Shown here: in pieces, positions 1 to 9,200 of the stretch
Layout of the letters: each line of letters opens with the position of its first letter
Position numbering within the stretch: the first letter of the stretch is position 1
Assembly: GCA_020854915.1 (NCBI GenBank)
Contig: JAHKLT010000013.1
Coordinates: 1-59,826 of the forward strand
Direction of reading: 5' to 3'
DNA length: 59,826 bases
From: Methanobacteriaceae archaeon
GTDB lineage: Archaea > Methanobacteriota > Methanobacteria > Methanobacteriales > Methanobacteriaceae
Position numbers and translations under genes: made by a program
Notes under the pieces: generated by a model
Told to the model about the DNA's origin: nothing
The model's database searches: none
Seen by the model: only the letters and a program-made list of their open reading frames with translations

Positions 1-360
1 AAAATAATCGAAAATTTTGATTTAATCGGTTTAGAAAACTTATCAGTACAGAACATGATAAAAAACAAACGATTAAGTCACAGTATAAGCCAAATATCAT
101 GGTCAAAACTTATTGACATGATAAAATACAAAGCCCAATGGTATAGTAAAAAATGCATACAAATAAGTAAAGTTTTCCCATCATCAAAGCTTTGTAACAA
201 ATGTGGATACAAAAAAGAAGATTTAACACTAACAATAAGAGAATGGACTTGTCCAGAATGCAGGACAAAACATGATAGAGACATTAATGCATCTATTAAC
301 ATTCTCAATGAAGCTATCCGAATGAATAATAAATGTACTACAGGACATGTAGGAATTTAA
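1..360 (+). CDS. tnpB: TnpB-family protein (IS200/IS605 type), 3' part only
   Basis: The reading frame is open from the first base of the window, so the gene begins upstream. Visible are the RuvC-II segment with GLENLSV (its Glu is a catalytic acid in TnpB) and a C-terminal four-Cys zinc ribbon (CNKCG and CPEC). DRDINASINIL follows, carrying the last RuvC aspartate. TnpB proteins are RNA-guided nucleases of IS200/IS605/IS607 elements. The product ends GHVGI and then TAA; reading through that codon would add ACATIEH before TAG. Family members commonly end in a Gly-Ile/Thr-x-Ala-Cys segment, so the TAA may be a late nonsense mutation. No tnpA is visible here. Family assignment is secure; activity is unknown. 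Confidence 0.85.
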   Translation, partial: KIIENFDLIGLENLSVQNMIKNKRLSHSISQISWSKLIDMIKYKAQWYSKKCIQISKVFPSSKLCNKCGYKKEDLTLTIREWTCPECRTKHDRDINASINILNEAIRMNNKCTTGHVGI

Positions 361-470
361 GCTTGTGCTACTATAGAACATTAGTTCTATCTAAACAAGA
401 AACTGTAGCTTATAATAGAGAGCAAAAATCTCCGAGTGAAACTTCATAAAATAATCACTCAGAGAGTATG
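361..470 (+). other. Hairpins after tnpB; candidate element right end / omega RNA
   Basis: Two inverted repeats follow tnpB. ATAGAAC (373-379) pairs with GTTCTAT (384-390) around a 4-base loop. CTCCGAGTG (430-438) pairs with CACTCAGAG (456-464) with one G-U pair. In IS605-type elements the right end and the guide RNA (omega RNA) lie just past or overlapping the 3' end of tnpB, so these hairpins are candidates for that role. The exact element boundary cannot be seen. Confidence 0.35.
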
Positions 471-556
471 TCAAAAGGCAAACTATTAATAACCCTATTT
501 AAAAAGTATGTTTATATCTTTTTTATATTATATATTTTTTAAAATGAGGAGATAGA

Positions 557-1414
557 TTGAAAACTAATTATATGGAAACATTTTTAATATTTATTCGTGG
601 ACTCTTGATGGGTTCTGCAGATATCCTTCCAGGAATTTCTGGAGGTACTATTGCTCTTATTACTGGAATTTATGAAAGATTAGTTCATGGTATTAGTAAA
701 ATCAATTTTACTTTTGTAAAACCATTATTAAAGGGAGATTTCAAAGAATTTAAATCTAAATTATTAGATGAAGTAGACTTTGCCTTATTTATTCCTCTTT
801 TACTTGGAATAGGTACTGCAATGTTAACATTAGCTAAATTGGTTTCTTATGCTATGGAAGTTCACACTGCATTTACGTATTCCTTTTTTTTAGGCCTTAT
901 AGTATCTTCTTCTTATATATTATTTACAAAATTAAGTGGAATTAATTTAAGAAATATCATACTTGCTATTATAGGGTTTATTTTAGCTTATATTTTTGTA
1001 AGTTTAAATCCTATAGCTACTACACATACTTTACCTGTAATTTTCATATCTGGTGTAATAGCTATCTGTGCTATGATTTTACCAGGGATTTCTGGTTCAT
1101 TTTTACTTTTACTTTTAGGTCAATATGAGTATATGTTAAATGCACTTCATGAAATGCGTCTTCCAGAAGTTATTACTTTTATTGTAGGTGCATTAATTGG
1201 AATTTTAGGTTTTTCTAAACTATTAGATTATTTGTTACAACATCATGAAGAAAGTACCATGGCATTATTAATAGGAGTTATGATTGGAACTTTAAAGATT
1301 CCTTTTGTTAAAATAAGCACTACAATGGCATTAACACTACCAAATATATTACCATGTATTGGGCTTGCTCTTATTGGTCTTGTAATTATAATTGTATTAG
1401 AGAGAAAATTCTAA
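557..1414 (+). CDS. DUF368 polytopic membrane protein
   Basis: A 285-residue hydrophobic protein carrying the DUF368 signature twice: GSADILPGISGGT near the N-terminus and ILPGISGSF near residue 175. This is the internal duplication typical of the family. I count about eight to nine membrane segments. Bacterial DUF368 proteins (PopT) recycle the polyprenyl phosphate carrier across the membrane; a matching role in pseudomurein or surface-glycan carrier recycling is inference. The start is TTG at 557, five bases after GAGGAGAT (545-552); ATG at 572 fits the ribosome site less well. It stands alone between a TnpB remnant and a long non-coding stretch. Confidence 0.85.
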   Translation: MKTNYMETFLIFIRGLLMGSADILPGISGGTIALITGIYERLVHGISKINFTFVKPLLKGDFKEFKSKLLDEVDFALFIPLLLGIGTAMLTLAKLVSYAMEVHTAFTYSFFLGLIVSSSYILFTKLSGINLRNIILAIIGFILAYIFVSLNPIATTHTLPVIFISGVIAICAMILPGISGSFLLLLLGQYEYMLNALHEMRLPEVITFIVGALIGILGFSKLLDYLLQHHEESTMALLIGVMIGTLKIPFVKISTTMALTLPNILPCIGLALIGLVIIIVLERKF

Positions 1415-1971
1415 AATTTTTATACAATATACAATTATATTTCTTATTTTTTTAAATGAATTATTGTTAATCCTTTTTTTATAAATTTAAGATTTAGTAT
1501 ATTTTTATTTTCTAATCTTATTCTTTAAATTATTTTATCAAATAATTATTTTTTTTATTTACACTTGAAATTATAATCTATTAGACATATATTTCAACTG
1601 TAAAATCTTTTAAAAAAATATCAAATAACAGTTTTTTACTTAATAAAATCATTTTACGCTGTTTAAAATTATTATTTTTAAAAAATTTAATTAATTTTTA
1701 TTTTTTAGATATTATTATTTTCATAAAACCCGTGAAAATATGATTTATATAATTATAAAAAGTATAGACTATAAATAAGCTCTTATTTTTATTTTATTAT
1801 TTTTATAAAGTTTATTAAACTATATTATTTTGTAATAAAACATCTTTATTCTTTAAAATTCAATAGAATTTTTACTTTTAATTAAAATTATTATAGAAAA
1901 GCTTTTATTATTTAAAAACAAAAAAAACTATTAGTATAAGTTTATCTTATATGTTTCAAGGAGATTTTAAA
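1415..1971. other. Non-coding AT-rich stretch
   Basis: About 560 bases of very AT-rich DNA with no credible reading frame or RNA gene. A short imperfect inverted repeat (TTTTCA...TGAAAA, near 1718-1738) is the only visible structure. The last 60 bases hold the promoter and leader of the next gene. Confidence 0.5.
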
Positions 1972-2760
1972 ATGGATATTGTAGATATTTTTAAGGAAAG
2001 TCTTTATTTTCCTACAAAAGATTTAAATAAATTAGTAATTTTAGGTGTAATTTTTATTATTTCTAATATTCCTACATTTTTATTAGGTTTTGGATTGAGT
2101 TTAGATAATTTTGATCCTAGTGGAATTTTAAGTTTAATTTTTGGAATTTTAAGTTTAATTGTTTCGATTTATTTATTTGGATATTTCATTAATATGCTTA
2201 GAAATACAATTGATTATCAAGATGAATTACCAGAATTCAATGATTTTTCTGACCATATTGTAGTTGGTATTAAAGGAATATTAATTGCAATATTTTATTT
2301 CATAATTCCAACAATCATTGCTTTTATTTTAGCATTTGTAACAGGTGCATTTGGTAAACTTGGGGAAATAGTTATGCTTAATGGACAAGCTATACCTGAT
2401 CAATTAGTTTCAGAATTCTTATTATCATCATCTATTGCAATTATATTATCCTGTATCATATTTATCATCTTTTCTTTACTCTATATTATTGCTCTTGTAA
2501 GATTTGCTGATAAAGGAAATATGGGTGCTGCAGTTGAATTTGGCGAAGTTTTTAAAACAATTGGAAATATTGGTTGGGGAAAATATATAGTATGGTATAT
2601 TTTAATGGGAATTGTCGGATTTTTCTTAGCAATTATATCAGGTATTTTAATTTTCATACCAATCATTGGGGTTATAATTAATATACTTATTATTAGATCA
2701 TATTCCATGATTTTTACAGCAAAAGCTACTGGTTTAATTTATAATGAAAAAGATAATTAA
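1972..2760 (+). CDS. DUF4013-type membrane protein
   Basis: A 262-residue protein with about six membrane segments and short polar loops, including YQDELPEFNDF after the second segment. It resembles the DUF4013 family, which is expanded in Methanobrevibacter; its function is unknown. The ATG at 1972 is chosen because AAGGAG sits at 1958-1963. An ATG at 1951 would put that ribosome site inside the gene. It is monocistronic. Family assignment is from pattern recall; membrane topology is directly evident. Confidence 0.7.
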   Translation: MDIVDIFKESLYFPTKDLNKLVILGVIFIISNIPTFLLGFGLSLDNFDPSGILSLIFGILSLIVSIYLFGYFINMLRNTIDYQDELPEFNDFSDHIVVGIKGILIAIFYFIIPTIIAFILAFVTGAFGKLGEIVMLNGQAIPDQLVSEFLLSSSIAIILSCIIFIIFSLLYIIALVRFADKGNMGAAVEFGEVFKTIGNIGWGKYIVWYILMGIVGFFLAIISGILIFIPIIGVIINILIIRSYSMIFTAKATGLIYNEKDN

Positions 2761-2904
2761 AATTATTTTTATTTTCTTATTTCATTTTTAAAATTATTTA
2801 ATTCTTTTTTAAATTAAATTACTCTTTTTTTATTTTTAATAAAATAAGTTAAGTTAATAAAAGTATAAAAATATAAATTAACTTATTCTAAATGGAATCA
2901 ACAT

Positions 2905-5505
2905 ATGATTATAATTAAACCTAAAAAAAAGATCTATGAAGTTTTCCCTATTGGTTCACCTAAAGGTGCTCTAAATTCCAAAAGAAAACCTAAATTTATA
3001 GGTTCTTTAAAATTTAAAAAAGAAGGAAATAAATTATCAATTAATAAGTTTATTGCTAATTATGAAAATGAAGAAAAATTATATCCTCCTTCTCAAGTTT
3101 TAAAGTTTTTTAAAAATCAAGCTATTTTTTTAACTGAAAAAGATGAAGAGCTAGAAGAGTTTTTAAAAAGTAATGATATTACTCCTAGATTTACTAAAAT
3201 TTGCAAGTTCTGTGTAAATGATGGAAATATTACAATTATTAACTCTAAAAATATGTATAAATATCATAATCAATTTATTTGTTATGATTGTGCTTTGAAT
3301 ACTATTAAAAGAGAACTTGATATGCAAAAGTATAATAAAAAAGTTTTTAGAAATTTTAAAAATCTACTTGATACAACTAAAGATTTAGAAAAGGTTATAA
3401 ATGTTATCAATCATAAATTTGATCCTTTAAAAAACTCTAATTTAACATTATTTGATAAAATAGAAATTGATAAAACTAATAAAATCCCTGAAGTTGATAT
3501 GGATAGGTTAAAAATTCCAAATGATTTTAAAAAGATTTTAATAGAAAATGGAAATAAAAAACTACTTCCAATACAAATTTTAGCTATTAATAAAGGATTA
3601 CTTAAAGGAGAAAACATATTAGCAGTTTCTGCAACAGGAAGTGGAAAAACATTAATTGGTGAACTTGCAGGAATTCCTAAAGCATTAAATAGGGAAAAGT
3701 TTATTTTTTTAACTCCTCTTGTTGCTCTTGCAAATCAAAAATATAGGGATTTTAAAAAGAAATACGAAAAATTAGGTTTAAAAGTAGCTATTAAAGTTGG
3801 AAAAAATAGAGTTAAAGCTAAAGGTGAACTTAATTTTAATAATTCAAGTATTAAAGATGCAGATATAATTGTTGGAACTTATGAGGGAATTGATTTTCTG
3901 ATTCGAAGTGGAAATTATAAAGACTTAGAAGAATTAGGTCTTATTTTAATAGATGAGATTCATACATTAGATGATATTGATAGAGGAATTAGATTAAATG
4001 GATTAATTAAAAGAGTTAAAAAATTATTCCCTAAAACTCAAACAATAGCTTTATCAGCTACTGTTAAAAACCCTAATTTTCTAGCTAATATTTTAGATGC
4101 TAATTTAGTTGAGTATTCTAAAAGACCAGTTCCAATTGAAAGACATTTGATTTATACAAGAAACGAATCTGAAAAAAGATTGATTATTCGAAAGCTTATT
4201 GTTAAAGAATTTAATGAAGTGTCATCTAGAGGATTTAAAGGTCAAACAATTATTTTTACAAATTCTCGGCGTAAAACTCATCAATTATCTAATTATTTAT
4301 CTAATAAAGGATTAAATGTTAAGGCATATCATGCAGGTTTGTCTTATTATAAAAAAGAAAGAATTGAAAAAGATTTTGACAAGGGAAAAATAGCTGCAGT
4401 TGTTACTACTGCTGCTTTAGCTGCAGGAGTTGATTTTCCAGCATCACAAGTTATTTTTGATACTCTTTTAATGGGAAATTCATGGATTTCTCCTAATGAA
4501 TTTTCACAAATGACAGGTAGAGCAGGAAGGCCAAGTTATCATGATATTGGAAAGGTATTTTTACTTCCAGAGGTTGCAAATTCTTTTGATAATGAAAGTG
4601 AAGAACTTGTTGCTTTAAATTTATTAGAAAGTGATGTTGAAAAAGTGCATATTGATTATACTTATGAGGATACATTAGAAGAAGTTTTAGCAGATATTTC
4701 TTCTTTTACTGTTAAAAATTTAGATGAATTAAAAAATTTATATAAAGATACTAATTTACCTATAAGTTTAAGTGAGATTATTGAGGAATTAGCTAGTAAA
4801 TCCTTAATTAAAGTTCACTCATCTAAATTTAATGTAACTGTTTATGGGAGAGCTGTTTCTATGTCCTTTCTCATGATTCATGAAGCAGATTTTATAAAAA
4901 ATTCATTGAATAATAAAGATTATCTTAAGAATTTATTTAATAATGGATCTAATAAACTAGAAATTAATATTTTAAACAATTTAAATGATAAAAAGAAAAT
5001 AAATGTAGATAGATTAAAAACTAAATATATTGCAATGGAATTAGAATTAATAGAAAATGCATACTTATCACCACTTATTCATTCGAAATTAGCTAGTTCT
5101 CTTAAAATGAATATTTCATCAAGATTATTTTCAGAATCTACATTAGATATTATCTCATCTGGTGATACTATTTCAAAATTAGATTCTAAGTTTCAAGATG
5201 CATTATTAAATTTACAAATTGACTTTTTAAAGTGTTCTTGTGAGGAAAAACCATTTTGCAAGTGTCTTCAACGTGGAATATCTGAAATTATAATTGAAGA
5301 TAGATTAAAAGGATTAGATCCTATTGATATTTCAGATAAGTTATTTAAAAAATATCAAATTCAGATTTATCCAGGTGATATTTTTACATGGCTTGATGCA
5401 TATCTTAGGAATTTAGATGCAGTAAAAAGAATAGGTAATGCATTTAAAATGAAAAACTTCAAAAAAGAAGCTGAATATTTAATAAAAGCTATTGAAAAAT
5501 CTTAA
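2905..5505 (+). CDS. Ski2-like superfamily 2 helicase with N-terminal zinc knuckle
   Basis: 866 residues. The N-terminal domain contains a Cys4 site (C100, C103, C126, C129). The helicase core follows: Walker A ATGSGKT at 243-249, DEIH at 350-353, LSAT, and motif VI QMTGRAGRP at 535-543. The C-terminal third resembles Ski2-type winged-helix and helical domains and holds a second Cys cluster (CSCEEKPFCKC). Large DEAD/DEAH helicases of this build, with a methanobacterial N-terminal domain (DUF5814 as I recall), are conserved in the order. An RNA or DNA repair/processing role is inference. There is no strong ribosome site at the ATG. The 3' end abuts a decayed mobile-element copy. Confidence 0.85.
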   Translation: MIIIKPKKKIYEVFPIGSPKGALNSKRKPKFIGSLKFKKEGNKLSINKFIANYENEEKLYPPSQVLKFFKNQAIFLTEKDEELEEFLKSNDITPRFTKICKFCVNDGNITIINSKNMYKYHNQFICYDCALNTIKRELDMQKYNKKVFRNFKNLLDTTKDLEKVINVINHKFDPLKNSNLTLFDKIEIDKTNKIPEVDMDRLKIPNDFKKILIENGNKKLLPIQILAINKGLLKGENILAVSATGSGKTLIGELAGIPKALNREKFIFLTPLVALANQKYRDFKKKYEKLGLKVAIKVGKNRVKAKGELNFNNSSIKDADIIVGTYEGIDFLIRSGNYKDLEELGLILIDEIHTLDDIDRGIRLNGLIKRVKKLFPKTQTIALSATVKNPNFLANILDANLVEYSKRPVPIERHLIYTRNESEKRLIIRKLIVKEFNEVSSRGFKGQTIIFTNSRRKTHQLSNYLSNKGLNVKAYHAGLSYYKKERIEKDFDKGKIAAVVTTAALAAGVDFPASQVIFDTLLMGNSWISPNEFSQMTGRAGRPSYHDIGKVFLLPEVANSFDNESEELVALNLLESDVEKVHIDYTYEDTLEEVLADISSFTVKNLDELKNLYKDTNLPISLSEIIEELASKSLIKVHSSKFNVTVYGRAVSMSFLMIHEADFIKNSLNNKDYLKNLFNNGSNKLEINILNNLNDKKKINVDRLKTKYIAMELELIENAYLSPLIHSKLASSLKMNISSRLFSESTLDIISSGDTISKLDSKFQDALLNLQIDFLKCSCEEKPFCKCLQRGISEIIIEDRLKGLDPIDISDKLFKKYQIQIYPGDIFTWLDAYLRNLDAVKRIGNAFKMKNFKKEAEYLIKAIEKS

Positions 5506-5522
5506 ATCTTTTCATTAAAATA

Positions 5523-5857
5523 ATCTAAATCATGATATTTTTTATCAACATACTTATTATAATTACCAAAAATCAAAAGAATAAACATTAAAATCCTTCA
5601 AAATCATACTAACACAAACACCACCATTCAAACAAAAAAAATTATCAGAATCCACCAACATATCTTAAAATCAATAAAAAATTTTAATAAAGCATAGTAC
5701 TAATAATACTAATATTATTTAAAATTAACTATAAATAAATATTAAAACAACAAATAATTAAATAAAAACAATTAAAACAAGTATTAAAATAATTAAACAA
5801 AGAATTAATTAAAATAAAGAAAAAGTATAAATAATAAACATTAAGTTTCTAGAGGTG
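5523..5857 (-). repeat. Decayed IS end, inverted copy of 54785-55100
   Basis: Read on the minus strand from 5857, this stretch matches 54785-55100 at roughly 80-85% by eye, starting at the shared end CACCTCTAGAAACTTAA. Inside, the minus strand starts a frame beginning MILKDFNVYSFDF. With one frameshift it continues GNYNKYVDKKYHDLDYF and stops just before the helicase gene. The homologous copy encodes MILKDFDVYFVDFGGNFNKY. The sequence looks like the left end and transposase start of an insertion sequence now reduced to a fragment. The family could not be identified. Confidence 0.6.
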
Positions 5858-5879
5858 GCTTCTTTTCATTATTTATATA

Positions 5880-5967
5880 TAGTGTGTTACCAAACTTTTT
5901 CATATAAATGCATGTTTTATTTATATATAGATATTAAATTAATTAAAAAATATTAGGTAAACAACTA
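5880..5967 (-). mobile_element. MITE copy 1 (88 bp)
   Basis: Reverse-oriented copy of the element at 8646-8734. Its ends read TAGTGTGTTACC (5880-5891) and GGTAAACAACTA (5956-5967). It is flanked on both sides by TA (5878-5879 and 5968-5969), the expected target duplication. It lies 22 bases from the decayed IS fragment and upstream of the small membrane protein gene, so it may contribute to that gene's leader or promoter. No coding capacity. Confidence 0.8.
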
Positions 5968-6024
5968 TAATTTTAAAAATATTTATATTTTATAATATTA
6001 AATTCTATATTAAGGAGATTTTAA

Positions 6025-6192
6025 ATGGATAATCAATTAATTTTAAGAATTATTTTTGTTATTATAATTATTATTGTTGCAATTTTAATTATAAATTCAT
6101 TAGTTGAACCTGGAATTGTTAATGTTATTTTAAAAATTGCTGTAGCTATTGGTATGGGACTATTTTTAAGAAATTATTTAAACAACCGTTAA
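6025..6192 (+). CDS. Small two-helix membrane protein (55 aa)
   Basis: ATG at 6025 follows AAGGAG (6012-6017). The product is 55 residues: a first hydrophobic helix rich in Ile/Val (about residues 6-24), a short linker with VEPG, and a second helix (about 30-48) ending FLRNYLNNR. No family recognised. It lies 11 bases upstream of the DUF371 gene in the same direction, so the two are probably co-transcribed. The ribosome site and clean frame support a real gene. Confidence 0.7.
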   Translation: MDNQLILRIIFVIIIIIVAILIINSLVEPGIVNVILKIAVAIGMGLFLRNYLNNR

Positions 6193-6203
6193 ATAGATTA
6201 AAT

Positions 6204-6617
6204 ATGATTTTTGAAATTTTAACTAAAGGACATAAAAATATTTCATCAAAACATAAGTCTACGTTTGAAATTACTTGTGATGAAAATATCACACCGAAAG
6301 GAGATTGTATTATTGGTGTAGCTATGAATAAAACATTAAATGATTTATCAGATGAATTTAAAGATAAAATAGCTAGAGATGGTGCAAAAATTAAGGTAAT
6401 TTTATCTACTTCTAATGGATATGATGAAATTATTGGAGAAGGTCATCCTAATTTAACACTTAATCATCCAACAGATTTAGTTTGTAGAAAAAGTTCATAT
6501 ACATGTTCTAGAACATTGATGATTAATTCAAATAAGGCTGCAATTGATTTAAATCAAAATTTAATTGAGGATTTAAAGAATAATAGAGAAATGTTAGTTA
6601 AAATTCAAATTATTTAA
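6204..6617 (+). CDS. DUF371 family protein
   Basis: 137 residues with the archaeal DUF371 pattern: GHKNISSKHKSTFEIT at the start, ITPKGDCIIGV, then GHPNLTLNHPTDLVCRKSS in the centre. The conserved Gly-His, Asp and Lys residues suggest a small binding or enzymatic protein, but no function is known. It sits between a small membrane protein and tRNA-Leu. Length matches the family. Confidence 0.8.
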   Translation: MIFEILTKGHKNISSKHKSTFEITCDENITPKGDCIIGVAMNKTLNDLSDEFKDKIARDGAKIKVILSTSNGYDEIIGEGHPNLTLNHPTDLVCRKSSYTCSRTLMINSNKAAIDLNQNLIEDLKNNREMLVKIQII

Positions 6618-6693
6618 TAGTTAAGTTTAAATATATAAAAAAATATATTTTTTAATACTTGCTTTTTATAATTCTATTTTTTATTATTTAAAT

Positions 6694-6777
6694 GCGGGGG
6701 TGGTCGAGTGGTCAAAGGCGATAGGTTGAGGGCCTATTGGGTTAGTCCCTTCGCGGGTTCAAGTCCCGTCTCCCGCA
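6694..6777 (+). tRNA. tRNA-Leu (GAG)
   Basis: An 84-base cloverleaf. The acceptor stem GCGGGGG pairs with CTCCCGC, and the discriminator A is at 6777. The anticodon stem ATAGG/CCTAT encloses loop TTGAGGG, giving anticodon GAG. A long variable arm typical of class II leucine tRNA follows, and the T-loop is TTCAAGT. CCA is not encoded. No intron is visible. A T-rich run follows and could terminate transcription. Confidence 0.95.
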
Positions 6778-6872
6778 CTATTTGAAAATTATTTTTGTTT
6801 TTTCATTGAATAAGTATTTATAATAATTAAGTAAAATTTAGTATTATTAATTAAAATTTTAAAGGTGATTAA

Positions 6873-7715
6873 ATGAAGGCAGTTATACCTGCAGCAGGAT
6901 TTGGAACTAGGTTTTTACCTGCAACTAAAGCTCAACCAAAAGAAATGTTACCAGTTTTTGATAAACCAACAATACAATATGTAATTGAAGAGGCAGTAGC
7001 TTCAGGCATTGATGATATTCTAATAATAACAGGTAAAGGTAAAAGATCTATTGAAGACCACTTTGATAAATCCTTTGAATTAGAACATACCTTAAAGATT
7101 GCAGGTAAAGATGAATTTTTAGAACAAGTTCAAGCTATTACAGATTTAGCAGATATCTATTATGTACGTCAAAAAGAACAAAAGGGTTTAGGGGATGCAA
7201 TTTATTGTGCTAAAAAACATGTTGCAGATGAACCATTTGCAGTTATGTTAGGAGATACAATAACCAAGGGTTCAATGCCATGTACAAAACAATTAATCGA
7301 TACATATAACAAATATGATTCATCAGCAATAGCTCTTGAAAGGGTTCCAACTGAAAAAGTAGAAAGATATGGTATTATAGATGGTGTTGAAATTGAAAAG
7401 AATACTTATGAAATTAATAAATTAGTTGAAAAACCACCTGTTAGTGAGGCACCTTCAGATTTAGCTATTATGGGTCGTTATGTTCTCTCACCAGATATTT
7501 TTGATTTAATTAAAGAAACTGCTCCTGGTGTTGGTGGTGAAATTCAACTTACTGATGCTTTATCAAAATTAAACAGTATTTATGGATCTATTTTTAATGG
7601 TAAAACTTATGATATTGGTAATAGGTTAGAATGGCTTAAAACATCCATTGAATTTGCTATGGATGATGATATGGCTCGAGATGATTTAATTCAATATATG
7701 AAAAATTTGATTTAA
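6873..7715 (+). CDS. galU: UTP--glucose-1-phosphate uridylyltransferase
   Basis: 280 residues. The nucleotidyltransferase signature AAGFGTRFLPATKAQPKEML is at the N-terminus, with the sugar-nucleotide motifs MLGDT (about 124), VEKP (about 190) and GGEIQLTDAL (about 229). The enzyme makes UDP-glucose from UTP and glucose-1-phosphate for cell-wall and surface glycans. ATG follows AGGTGAT. Length is normal for GalU. Transcribed alone; the downstream DNA is a pseudogene. Confidence 0.95.
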   Translation: MKAVIPAAGFGTRFLPATKAQPKEMLPVFDKPTIQYVIEEAVASGIDDILIITGKGKRSIEDHFDKSFELEHTLKIAGKDEFLEQVQAITDLADIYYVRQKEQKGLGDAIYCAKKHVADEPFAVMLGDTITKGSMPCTKQLIDTYNKYDSSAIALERVPTEKVERYGIIDGVEIEKNTYEINKLVEKPPVSEAPSDLAIMGRYVLSPDIFDLIKETAPGVGGEIQLTDALSKLNSIYGSIFNGKTYDIGNRLEWLKTSIEFAMDDDMARDDLIQYMKNLI

Positions 7716-7822
7716 GGTTTCATCATTAAATTATGTATTATTTATTACACTTCAATAATAATTAGTTCTCAAATGCTCTATAAAAGAATTAAAATTTATA
7801 AAGGAAGTGGAAAAATATGCAT

Positions 7823-9070
7823 ATGAAAAATGAATAATTAATAGAACAATTCTCTAACTCACGAAACCACAGATACAACACAAAAAAATCATATAGACTA
7901 ATTTTAAGGAGATACAGTGAATACTAGGAATTACCTTTACAAAAACTATTAAATGAAGCTAAAAAAGAAGAAGAAAACGGCAAAAGATGGAAAAAAAGAA
8001 AACTCAAAAATAGATTAACAGAATATCGCCTACATTTATATAATACTTATTCCAAAAAAGTAGCGAAACTACATTTCAGCAGAATAATAACATTTTATAA
8101 ACACTATGAAATAGAAGTACATCAATTACCTTATTTTAATGAAAGACTTGTTGAAGATGTACCACCAATTACTTATTCCGATTTACCAGATGATAAAATA
8201 ATTAAAAAAGCACTAAAAATATCATCAAATAATTTAAGAGCATTAATATTATTTATAAGTAGTAGTGGAACATCTTTATCTGATTCTATAGGTTTAACAT
8301 GTCGCGATTTTGTAAATACGACAAAATAATAGTATTATAAATAACACATAAATGAATTATTAAACGATTTAAAAGACAATAACAGTTTAATTCCTAATTG
8401 GAAAATAAAAAGACATAAAACACAAGGATATTACTACACATTCACTAGTCCAGAAGCCACAAATGAAATAATACATAATTTATTATCCCAAGAAAAAATA
8501 TTAAGCAATCAAACACCATTATTCAATTTTAATGCGCATTATGCAGGAATATTATTCCATAAAATTAATGAAAAATTAGGACTAGGAAAAATAGGAAATT
8601 ATGGAAGATTCAGAAGCCACATGTTAAGAAAATTTCATTATAGTATAGTTGATTACCTAATATTTTTTAATTAATTTAATATTTTATATATAAATAAAAC
8701 ATGCATTTATATGAAAAAGTTTGGTAACACACTATAATTTACAAAATCATGAAAAAATATTAACATTAGATGAAATTGATTTTTTACAAGGAAGAGTAAA
8801 ATCAAAAACAAGATTAGCATATTTCATGGAAAATCCCAATAAACTAAAAAAGAAATATATAGATGCATTAAATGCAATCACTATAAATTTAGATGTTAAT
8901 AAATTTGATATGAAAACACCAGAATTTATTAAAGTTGAAACTGAAAGAGATAATTACAATGAAGAAGTTAAAAGATTAGATGAAATTGAAAAGAGTCAAA
9001 TAAATTAATGGAAATAGTAAAAGAAAAATTCACAGATAATAGATTAAAAGATTTAATGAAAGAACTATAA
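7823..9070 (+). pseudogene. Tyrosine recombinase (integrase) pseudogene, split by a MITE
   Basis: The frame from ATG 7823 reads as an integrase of the type common in Methanobrevibacter but is broken by in-frame stops: TAA at 7835, TAG at 7925, and TAA TAG plus TAA around 8326-8342. None involves a shift. Recognisable parts are the SAM-like domain (NTKKSYRLILRRYSEY), the catalytic core with KRHKTQGYYY, and SHMLRKFH. Where the first catalytic Arg is expected, the sequence is SGTSLSDS. After HYS the gene is interrupted by the 89-bp element at 8646-8734. It resumes as NLQNHEKILTLDEIDFLQGR, with AYF giving the Tyr nucleophile. A further frameshift near 9003 separates the last part, MEIVKEKFTDNRLKDL. 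Clearly inactive. Confidence 0.9.
8646..8734 (+). mobile_element. MITE copy 2 (89 bp), inserted in the integrase pseudogene
   Basis: Ends are TAGTTGATTACC (8646-8657) and GGTAACACACTA (8723-8734), imperfect terminal inverted repeats matching at 9 of 12 positions. Flanking TA dinucleotides are at 8644-8645 and 8735-8736. Removing the element plus one TA joins the host codons in frame (HYS then NLQNHE), which defines the boundaries and the TA duplication. TA duplication is typical of IS630/Tc1-mariner transposases, which would have to act in trans. A TTG-initiated frame starting inside the element at 8721 is only the host pseudogene's 3' part. Confidence 0.88.
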
Positions 9071-9200
9071 AAAAAGATTAATGAATAAGCATATGTTTCA
9101 TTAATATAAATAATGTTTAAATTTTAATAAATTAAACATAACTTTTTTTAAATACAAGTCTATTTTTTTACAGACTGAACCAAAAAAAAGTAGAATATAT

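Noticed and set aside
7925-7927. TAG read as pyrrolysine in the integrase
   Set aside because: TAA stops also interrupt the same frame, and Methanobrevibacter is not known to encode pyrrolysine machinery.
8721-9008. Independent small gene from TTG 8721
   Set aside because: The TTG lies inside the MITE. The rest matches the integrase C-terminus, so it is part of the pseudogene.
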